Assembly: GCA_035553895.1 (NCBI GenBank) | Contig: DATMJI010000041.1 | Coordinates: 1 to 27,421 of the forward strand | Length of the DNA stretch: 27,421 nucleotides | From: JADDRA01 sp035553895 | GTDB lineage: Bacteria > Actinomycetota > Acidimicrobiia > Acidimicrobiales > CADCSY01 | Direction: 5' to 3' | Shown here: one piece after another, positions 22,210 through 27,421 of the stretch | Layout: every line of letters begins with the position of its first letter | Position numbering within the stretch: position 1 is the first letter of the stretch | Program-made: the position numbers and the translations under genes | Notes under the pieces: generated by a model | What the model was told of the DNA's origin: nothing | Seen by the model: the letters and a program-made list of their open reading frames with translations, nothing else | Databases searched by the model: none

Positions 22210-23425
22210 CGCCCACCATGCCGGGGGCCCCGAGCCCTTGGAGGAGCGCCTGCACCGGCTGGTGCTGGGGGCACCCGGCGGGCGCCCTTCGCCGGCCGGG
22301 CTCCGCAGCCACGTCGAGCGCCTGGCCCGGGCCCACGCCCCCCTGCTCGGCGGGGTCGCCCTCGACGCCGTGGTCGACGCCGTCACCGCCCGGGTGCAGG
22401 GCCTGGGACCCCTCGATCCCCTGCTGGGCGACCCCGACGTCAGCGAGGTCATGGTCAACGGTCCGGGCCCGGTGTGGATCGAGCGCCACGGCCGGGTCGA
22501 GCGGGTGGCCACCATGCTCGACACCCCGACCATCGAGCGCCTCATCGAGCGCATCGTCGCTCCCCTCGGCCTGCGCGTCGACCGCTCGTCGCCACTGGTC
22601 GACGCCCGGCTGCCCGACGGGTCCCGGGTCAACGCCGTGGTCCCCCCGCTGGCCGTCGACGGTCCCTGCCTCACCATCCGCCGCTTCGGTGCCCGCCGCT
22701 TCACGCTCGAGGACCTGTGCCCGCCGGCGGTGGCCGAGCTCCTGTCCTGGGCCGTGCAAGCCCGGGCCAACGTGGTGGTCTCGGGGGGAACGGGGGCGGG
22801 CAAGACCACGCTGCTCAACGCCCTCGGCGCCGCCATCCCCCCGGGCGAGCGGGTGGTCACGGTGGAAGACGCCGCCGAGCTGCGCCTGCCCGGCGACCAC
22901 GTGGTGCGCCTGGAGGCGCGGCCGGCCAACGCTGAGGGGGTAGGCGAGGTACCGCTGCGCCAACTCGTGCGCAACGCCCTGCGTATGCGCCCCGACCGCA
23001 TCATCGTCGGCGAGGTCCGCGGTCCCGAGGCCCTCGACATGCTCCAAGCCATGAACACCGGCCACGAGGGGTCCCTGTCGACCTGCCACGCCAACGCCCC
23101 CACCGACGCCCTGCGCCGCCTGGAGACGATGGTGCTCACCGGCAGCGTGGCCCTGCCCCTGGCGGCGGTCCGGGAGCAGATCCACGCCGCCATCGACCTG
23201 GTGGTGCAGGTGGCCCGGACCCCCGAGGGGGGGCGCCGGGTCGTCGAGGTGGCCGAGGTCGACCGGGCGGCGGAGGCCCGACCGGGTTCGGCGTGGGTGC
23301 GCACCCGGTCCCTCACCGACGGCCACCACTTGGCCCACCTGCCCCGCCGCGGCCGGCGGCTCCCCGCGGCACCGCCGCCGGACCCGGCCTGGGTGACGGC
23401 GCCCCCGTCACCGGAGCGGACGTGA
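22199..23425 (+). CDS. tadA: TadA/CpaF-type secretion ATPase, 408 aa
   Basis: The hexameric motor that powers pilus assembly on the cytoplasmic face. It has the N-terminal signature PLLGDPDVSEVMVNGPGPVW, Walker A GGTGAGKTT (residues 196-204, Lys202), the acidic box VTVEDAAELRLP, ALRMRPDRIIVGEVRGPEAL (Walker B region) and the His box TGHEGSLSTCHANAP. All catalytic motifs are intact and the length fits the family. The ATG at 22199 lies within the end of tadZ; its stop overlaps the tadB start by 4 bases. Confidence 0.93.
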   Translation: MPPDAHHAGGPEPLEERLHRLVLGAPGGRPSPAGLRSHVERLARAHAPLLGGVALDAVVDAVTARVQGLGPLDPLLGDPDVSEVMVNGPGPVWIERHGRVERVATMLDTPTIERLIERIVAPLGLRVDRSSPLVDARLPDGSRVNAVVPPLAVDGPCLTIRRFGARRFTLEDLCPPAVAELLSWAVQARANVVVSGGTGAGKTTLLNALGAAIPPGERVVTVEDAAELRLPGDHVVRLEARPANAEGVGEVPLRQLVRNALRMRPDRIIVGEVRGPEALDMLQAMNTGHEGSLSTCHANAPTDALRRLETMVLTGSVALPLAAVREQIHAAIDLVVQVARTPEGGRRVVEVAEVDRAAEARPGSAWVRTRSLTDGHHLAHLPRRGRRLPAAPPPDPAWVTAPPSPERT

Positions 23426-24321
23426 ACCCCGGTGGCGGGGTGCTGGGCGCCAGCGCCGCCCTGGTGGCCATGCTGGCGCTGCGCACCGCCCTCCACGCCG
23501 GGCGCCGGGCCTCGGCCGCCCGGCGCTTGCGCCCTGCCTCGCCGGGCGCCGCCGGCCGGGGCTCCCACCGGTTGCCGGCGCCTCCGGCTGCGCTGGTCCG
23601 GCGCCTCCGCCAGGCCGGACTGGCCGTGGACCCGACGGCGGTGTGGACGGGCTGGCTGGCGACGCTGGCCGCCGCCGTCCCTGCCGGGCTGGTGGCGGGA
23701 GGCCCGGGGCTGGCGCTGGTGGCCGGCCTGGCCGTGGTGGCCGCCCCCGCCGTGGCCGCCCCCGTGGTGGCGGGCCGGGCCGACCGCCTGGTCGAAGACG
23801 CCCTGCCCGACGCCCTGGAGGGCATCGCCCGGTGCCTGCGCAGCGGCGCCGCCCTGCGCCAGGCAGTGGAAGAGGTGGGCGGGTCGACGCCGGGCCTGCT
23901 CGGCACCGACGTGGCCACCGTGGCCGCCGACGTGGCCCAGGGCCGGGGCCTGGCCGACGCCCTCGAGGCGTGGGGCCGGCGCCGGCCCCTGCCCGGCGTG
24001 CGCCTGGCCGTCTCGGCCCTGGCGCTGGGGGCGGAGACGGGCGGGGCCCACGCCCGGGCCATCGACGGGGTGGCCGCCACCGTACGGAGCCGGCAGGCCG
24101 TGAACCGGGAGGTCCGGGCCCTGTCCTCCCAGGCCCGGCTCTCGGGGATGGTCATCGTCCTGGCGCCGCTCGGCTTCTCGGCCCTGGCTGCCGCCACCGA
24201 CGAGGGGACGGCCGGCTTCCTGCTGCGCACGCCCACCGGTCTGGTGTGCCTGGTGGCCGGGATCACCCTCGATGTCCTCGCCGCCCTGTGGATGATGCGC
24301 CTCTCCCGGATCGACATCTGA
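23422..24321 (+). CDS. tadB: TadB-type pilus inner-membrane platform protein, 299 aa
   Basis: A type II secretion F-domain protein forming, with TadC, the membrane platform on which the ATPase acts. Hydrophobic segments lie near the N-terminus (LGASAALVAMLALR), in the middle (WLATLAAAVPAGLVAGGPGL and ALVAGLAVVAAPAVAAPVVA) and near the C-terminus (PTGLVCLVAGITLDVLAALW). The cytoplasmic F domain has LVEDALPDALEGIARCLRSG and the paired Gly/Glu helices GAETGGAHARAIDGVA. The GTG start overlaps the tadA stop (GTGA) and has GGAG upstream. Its stop shares one base with the next ATG (TGATG). Confidence 0.88.
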   Translation: MNPGGGVLGASAALVAMLALRTALHAGRRASAARRLRPASPGAAGRGSHRLPAPPAALVRRLRQAGLAVDPTAVWTGWLATLAAAVPAGLVAGGPGLALVAGLAVVAAPAVAAPVVAGRADRLVEDALPDALEGIARCLRSGAALRQAVEEVGGSTPGLLGTDVATVAADVAQGRGLADALEAWGRRRPLPGVRLAVSALALGAETGGAHARAIDGVAATVRSRQAVNREVRALSSQARLSGMVIVLAPLGFSALAAATDEGTAGFLLRTPTGLVCLVAGITLDVLAALWMMRLSRIDI

Positions 24322-25103
24322 TGACCGCCGCCCTCGCCGCCGCCTGGGCCGGCCTGGTGCTGGTCGCCGCCCGGCGCTGGGGCCCGTCCCCGGCCCGGCC
24401 GCGGGCCCGAGCCCTTAACCCCGGCGAGGCCCCGCCGGCCGAGCCGCCCGGCCGCCGGCTCAGCCGGGCGGTCGGCGGGCTGGCCCTGCGCCTGGCCCGC
24501 CGGCCGGCTGATCCGGCGGCAGCAGCCCGCCTGGGCCGCGCCGTGCTGGTCGCGGCCGCCGTCACCACCGTCGCCGGCCCCCTGGGCCCGGCTCTGGGGG
24601 CCGTGGTGTGGGCCTGGCCGGCGCTCGGCGCCCGCCGGCGGCGGCGGCGGGAGCACGGCGCCCTGTTGCGCCACCTGCCCGAGGTCGCCGACCTGCTGGT
24701 GCTGGCCGTGGGGGCGGGTCTCACCGTCCCGTTGGCCGTGGCCGCCCTGGCCCGCCGGGCGCCCGGTCCCCTCGCCGGCGCCTTCGGCCATGCCCATGAG
24801 CAGGCTGCCCTCGGACGGCGGCTGGCCGACGCCCTCGACGACATCCCCGCCCGCCTGGGCGACGACGTCCGCCCGCTGGTCGCCGCCCTGGTCGCCTCCG
24901 ACCGCTACGGCGCCCCCCTGCTCGACGGGCTGGTGCGCCTGAGCTGCGAGCTGCGGGCCGACCGCCGGCGGCGGGCCGAGGAGGCCGCCCGGCGGGTGCC
25001 CGTCAAGATGCTCTTCCCCCTGGTGTTCTGCACCCTGCCTGCCTTCGCGCTGCTCACGGTGGCGCCCCTGCTCGCCGGCGCCTTCCGGTCGCTGCGCCTG
25101 TGA
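24321..25103 (+). CDS. tadC: TadC-type pilus inner-membrane platform protein, 260 aa
   Basis: The second F-domain platform protein. It has an N-terminal membrane segment (AAAWAGLVLVAA), a basic linker, two hydrophobic segments around LGRAVLVAAAVTTVAGPLGP and LGAVVWAWPALG, then the F domain: RHLPEVADLLVLAVGAGLTV with LVASDRYGAPLLDGLVRLS. It ends with VKMLFPLVFCTLPAFALLTV as the last membrane helices. The PVKMLFPLVFC motif is typical of TadC. Its end overlaps a GTG at 25100, but the pilin probably uses a later start. Confidence 0.88.
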   Translation: MTAALAAAWAGLVLVAARRWGPSPARPRARALNPGEAPPAEPPGRRLSRAVGGLALRLARRPADPAAAARLGRAVLVAAAVTTVAGPLGPALGAVVWAWPALGARRRRRREHGALLRHLPEVADLLVLAVGAGLTVPLAVAALARRAPGPLAGAFGHAHEQAALGRRLADALDDIPARLGDDVRPLVAALVASDRYGAPLLDGLVRLSCELRADRRRRAEEAARRVPVKMLFPLVFCTLPAFALLTVAPLLAGAFRSLRL

Positions 25104-25138
25104 ACCGACGCATCACCCAACCCCAAGGAGGAGCCTCC

Positions 25139-25372
25139 ATGCTCCCGATCACCATCCGTTGCTACGTCGCCGTCGTGCTGGCCCGCCAGGCCACCCGGCA
25201 CCACCTCGCCCGGCTGCGGGCCGAGGACGGCCAGACCTCGGCGGAGTACGCCCTGGTCCTGCTGGGAGCCGCCACCGTCGCCGTGCTCATCGCCCTGTGG
25301 GCCAGGAACACCGAAGCTGTGGGCAACCTGCTCGACAGCATCTTCGAGACCGTCGGCGGCATGGTGGAGTGA
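25139..25372 (+). CDS. flp: Flp-type prepilin, 77 aa
   Basis: The main pilus subunit candidate. The sequence around residues 29-37 is EDG-QTSAEYALV: a Gly followed after four residues by Glu-Tyr, the Flp prepilin peptidase site. Cleavage after Gly31 would give a 46-residue mature pilin with one hydrophobic helix (YALVLLGAATVAVLIALWA) and a short amphipathic tail. The leader, at 31 residues, is long. I chose the ATG at 25139 because AAGGAGGAG (25125-25133) is a near-perfect ribosome binding site, the strongest in the operon, fitting a highly made subunit. A GTG at 25100 overlapping the tadC stop is in frame but lacks such a site. No prepilin peptidase gene is in the window. Confidence 0.85.
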   Translation: MLPITIRCYVAVVLARQATRHHLARLRAEDGQTSAEYALVLLGAATVAVLIALWARNTEAVGNLLDSIFETVGGMVE

Positions 25373-25767
25373 GACCGCCCCCTCGAGCGCTCGGGGGCCG
25401 GCGGGGGGACCAGGGCCAGGCCGCCGTCGAGCTGGCCCTGGTCCTGCCCCTGGTGGTCGCCCTGGCCCTGATCCTCTGCCAGGTGGCACTGGTGGTGCGC
25501 GACCAGGTCCTGGTGGTCCACGCCGCCCGGGAGGCGGGCCGGGCCGCCGCCGTGGACGCCGACCCCGGAGCCGCCCGCCAGGCGGCCCTGGCCAGTGGCC
25601 CCCTCGACGGCGCCCGCCTCGACGTCGACGTCGCCGGCCGGGGCGAGGCCGGCAGCCGCGTCCGCGTCACCGTCCGGTACCGCTCGGCCACCGACCTTCC
25701 CCTGGTGGGATCGATGGTGGGCGACGTCGATCTGTCGGGTACCGCCACCCTGCGGGTGGAGAACTGA
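25369..25767 (+). CDS. tadE: TadE-like minor pseudopilin, 132 aa
   Basis: A pilus accessory protein with a pilin-like N-terminus: a basic start, then GDQGQAAVELALVLPLVVAL, matching the TadE domain (Gly, then Glu at position five of the mature form). It continues as a membrane helix to about residue 40. The outer domain includes VRDQVLVVHAAREAGRAAAV and then a beta-rich part (RVRVTVRYRSATDLP). The GTG start at 25369 overlaps the pilin stop (GTGA), so the two are coupled. No TadF follows; the operon's next gene is about 170 bases away. Confidence 0.85.
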   Translation: MRPPPRALGGRRGDQGQAAVELALVLPLVVALALILCQVALVVRDQVLVVHAAREAGRAAAVDADPGAARQAALASGPLDGARLDVDVAGRGEAGSRVRVTVRYRSATDLPLVGSMVGDVDLSGTATLRVEN

Positions 25768-25937
25768 CATCCAGAGGAGCACCGCCGCCGGCCGGCCGCC
25801 GGCGTGCGTCACAACCACCGGTCTGGCGCGTCAGATGGGCGACAGACGCCGATCGCTTCAGTTCTCCGGCCGGCGTGCCGAGGAACCGGGGCGACGGCCG
25901 AAACCTGCCGTTCGCTCGTTACGCTTGGGAGAAGCTC
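25768..25937 (+). promoter_or_regulatory. 170-base region between tadE and the sortase gene
   Basis: The first part has a GC-only palindromic run (about 25783-25802) that could end tadE transcription. Near the right end TACGCT (25920-25925) and GGGAGAAG (25927-25934) lie before an ATG at 25938, suggesting a separate promoter for the sortase unit. I compared it with the c-di-GMP and c-di-AMP riboswitch consensus from memory and found no match. Confidence 0.4.
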
Positions 25938-25991
25938 ATGACCTCGCCCGTCCCCCCCGCGCCGGCGTTCCTGCCGGCCCCGCCGTGCTAG
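25938..25991 (+). CDS. 17-codon leader frame, or frame-shifted sortase N-terminus
   Basis: This ATG has a good ribosome binding site (GGGAGAAG, 3 bases away) and a TACGCT -10 box. It encodes MTSPVPPAPAFLPAPPC and stops at 25989-25991. A proline-rich start like this is typical of the cytoplasmic tail of actinobacterial sortases, and the sortase frame continues just there (VLGQQESRPRDP from 25985). So either this is a leader peptide, or one base is wrong or missing and this is the true sortase start. Confidence 0.4.
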   Translation: MTSPVPPAPAFLPAPPC

Positions 25992-26020
25992 GCCAACAGG
26001 AGTCGCGCCCCCGCGACCCC

Positions 26021-26638
26021 ATGGCCCGCCTGGCCGCGGCCCTGCGTCACAAGCGCTGGGCCCGCCGCACGCTCTCCGGCGTGGCCGTGGCCATGCTCCT
26101 CGGAGCCGTCGGCGTCCTCGGTTACCCCTTCTACACCAACCTCTACCAGGGTCGCGAGCAAGGACGGCTCGACTCGCAGCTGGCCTCGCCCGAGATCGAG
26201 CAGGCCTACCGCAACCGCAGCGTGGGCGAGGGCGAGAGCCTCACCCGGCTCATGATCCCCTCCCTCGATGTCGACGTGATCGTCGTCGAGGGCACGACCT
26301 CCAGCGCCCTGCGGGCCGGTGCCGGCCACTACCCGGAGTCGCCACTGCCCTGCGAGCTGGGCAACGTCGCCATCGCCGGGCACCGCACGACCTACGGCCG
26401 GCCTTTCCACAACCTGGATCTGCTCAATCCCGGCGACGACATCATCCTGGAGACGCCGGTGGGTACCTGCACCTACAAGGTGAACAAGGATCCCTTCGTG
26501 GTGGCGCCCACCGACTTCTCGGTGCTCGACCGCACCTCGAACGGCACCCTCACGCTCACCACCTGCCATCCCAAGAACTCGGCCAAGCAGCGTCTCATCG
26601 TCCAGGCCGACCTGCAGGGGCCGGCCGCGGGGGCATGA
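26021..26638 (+). CDS. class E sortase, 205 aa from the chosen start
   Basis: A membrane transpeptidase that cuts sorting signals on secreted proteins and joins them to the cell wall or to each other. One N-terminal membrane segment (GVAVAMLLGAVGVLGYPFYT) is followed by the sortase domain. The catalytic His121 is in AIAGHRTTYG, Cys182 in TLTTCHP and Arg191 in AKQRLIV. The LTTCHP form and the single N-terminal anchor point to class E, common in high-GC Gram-positives. The start is unsure: ATG 26021 lacks a good ribosome binding site, GTG 25985 is in frame, and the better-supported ATG at 25938 is in another frame. Its stop overlaps the next gene by 4 bases (ATGA). No sorting-signal protein is complete in the window. 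Confidence 0.88.
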   Translation: MARLAAALRHKRWARRTLSGVAVAMLLGAVGVLGYPFYTNLYQGREQGRLDSQLASPEIEQAYRNRSVGEGESLTRLMIPSLDVDVIVVEGTTSSALRAGAGHYPESPLPCELGNVAIAGHRTTYGRPFHNLDLLNPGDDIILETPVGTCTYKVNKDPFVVAPTDFSVLDRTSNGTLTLTTCHPKNSAKQRLIVQADLQGPAAGA

Positions 26639-27421
26639 GACTCGGCCGTCGCCTCCCCGCTGCGGCGGTGGCCATGGTGCTGGCCACGTCGGGCCTGGCC
26701 CCACCGGCGGCCGCCGAACCCACCGTGACGTGGTCCCGGCCGACCGTCGAGGACGCCGTCCTCGACCAGGCCGGTCCCATCCGGGGCACCATCGAGGGCG
26801 AGGAGAACGACCGGATCGAGCGCCTCGAGTTCGAGTTGGCCGCCGAACCGCCGGGCACCGGTCCCGGAGACCCCTGTGTGGCCGAGGCCCCCGACGCCGT
26901 CGTGGTCTACACCGACGGCAACCGCAGCGAGGACTTCGAGGCCGACATCGACTTCCCCTGCAACCGCCGCTACCAGCTCACCGCCATCGTCGGCTACGGC
27001 GACGCCGGGTTGGCCAACACCGTCATCCCCCCCGATCCGGTGCGGGCCACCCTCAACTTCTCGGTCGCTATCCCGCCAGCCCAGGTCCAGGGCTTCGAGG
27101 CCGCCTACGACGAGGCCTCCAAGGAAGTCCGCTTGTCGTGGGCGCCCAACCCTGAGCGCGACCTCCTCGGCTACATGGTGGAGCGCAACCCTCCCGGCCC
27201 CGAGGGGTTCTCCCGGATCGGCCCTGACCTGGTCGCCCCGGGCGAAACAGCGTTCACCGACACCGGGATCGACGACGAGCACCGCTACCGCATCGTGGCC
27301 GTGCGCCAGGGCCCCGACAGCGGGAGCCGGCTGCTCGGCGAGCCGTCGGCCCAGGCGCAGGCCGGGCCGGAGCGCACCGAGCCCACCCTGCCCGACGACC
27401 TCCCCGCCCCCAACGCCCGAC
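26635..27421 (+). CDS. secreted fibronectin type III protein, partial (C-terminus outside window)
   Basis: The start has a signal peptide: RLGRRLPAAAVAMVLATSGL followed by a likely cleavage near PPAAAE. After it comes a beta-rich domain of about 120 residues with two cysteines (DPCVAEAP and DFPCNRRY), beginning VTWSRPTVEDAVLDQAGPIR. A fibronectin type III domain follows, with LSWAPNPERDLLGYMVERNP and YRIVAVRQG. The frame remains open at the window end, turning Pro/Ala/Glu-rich. The ATG overlaps the sortase stop, so the two are cotranscribed; this protein may be a sortase substrate or partner, which could be judged only from the missing C-terminus. Confidence 0.8.
   Translation, partial: MRLGRRLPAAAVAMVLATSGLAPPAAAEPTVTWSRPTVEDAVLDQAGPIRGTIEGEENDRIERLEFELAAEPPGTGPGDPCVAEAPDAVVVYTDGNRSEDFEADIDFPCNRRYQLTAIVGYGDAGLANTVIPPDPVRATLNFSVAIPPAQVQGFEAAYDEASKEVRLSWAPNPERDLLGYMVERNPPGPEGFSRIGPDLVAPGETAFTDTGIDDEHRYRIVAVRQGPDSGSRLLGEPSAQAQAGPERTEPTLPDDLPAPNAR

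Noticed and set aside
21502..24051. 849-codon minus-strand open frame opposite the tad genes
   Set aside because: It is a shadow frame; the plus strand has intact TadA motifs and coupled gene overlaps.
25768..25937. Possible riboswitch upstream of the sortase
   Set aside because: I could not match the c-di-GMP-I, ydaO or other consensus motifs that I know; only a promoter and a GC palindrome are supported.

Overview
The window is very GC-rich with strong G/C third-position bias, GTG starts, stop-start overlaps, TANNNT -10 boxes placed 6-7 bases before start codons, and GC hairpins without U-tracts as terminators. With glnE, a Flp/Tad pilus operon without a secretin and a class E sortase, this points to a high-GC Gram-positive, an actinobacterium. 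Class Acidimicrobiia is my best guess but is inference only.

Region 1 (1-4.6 kb) looks like a decaying mobile island. A MobF-type relaxase-helicase runs off the left edge on the minus strand. Its conserved sequence changes reading frame twice, yet the outer frame stays open. It is followed by about 400 bases without a convincing gene, an intact alpha/beta hydrolase (-), a frame-shifted and truncated second alpha/beta hydrolase (+), and about 460 bases without a gene. Base composition here is visibly less GC-rich than in the rest of the window.

Region 2 (4.6-21.4 kb) is ordinary chromosome with mostly short transcription units: SRPBCC protein and aldehyde dehydrogenase (+); an unknown small protein (-) divergent from an FGGY carbohydrate kinase (+); glnE plus a coupled small membrane protein (-) divergent from glutamine-dependent nadE (+); two secreted or anchored low-complexity proteins (-) around a ferritin-like protein (+); a primary-like sigma factor (+); the selenocysteine tRNA selC (-); a membrane metallophosphoesterase-like protein (+); a TPR/LuxR regulator (+); a SAM methyltransferase (+); and a 24-residue membrane peptide (+). 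Most convergent gene pairs are separated by perfect inverted repeats.

Region 3 (21.5 kb to the right edge) is a compact Tad pilus operon: TadZ/CpaE-like protein, TadA ATPase, TadB and TadC platform proteins, a Flp-type pilin with the strongest ribosome binding site of the operon, and TadE. After a 170-base gap come a class E sortase and a secreted fibronectin type III protein that continues past the window. Together they suggest a cell-surface adhesion or appendage locus.

The most notable items are the selenocysteine tRNA with a promoter predicting no 5' leader, the double frame change in the relaxase, a 56-base palindrome at 8448-8503, the recurring leaderless promoter layout, overlapping divergent promoters with a possible leader peptide at 14.16 kb, and a possible frameshift or leader peptide at the sortase start. 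I found no CRISPR array, complete insertion sequence, rRNA gene or convincing riboswitch.
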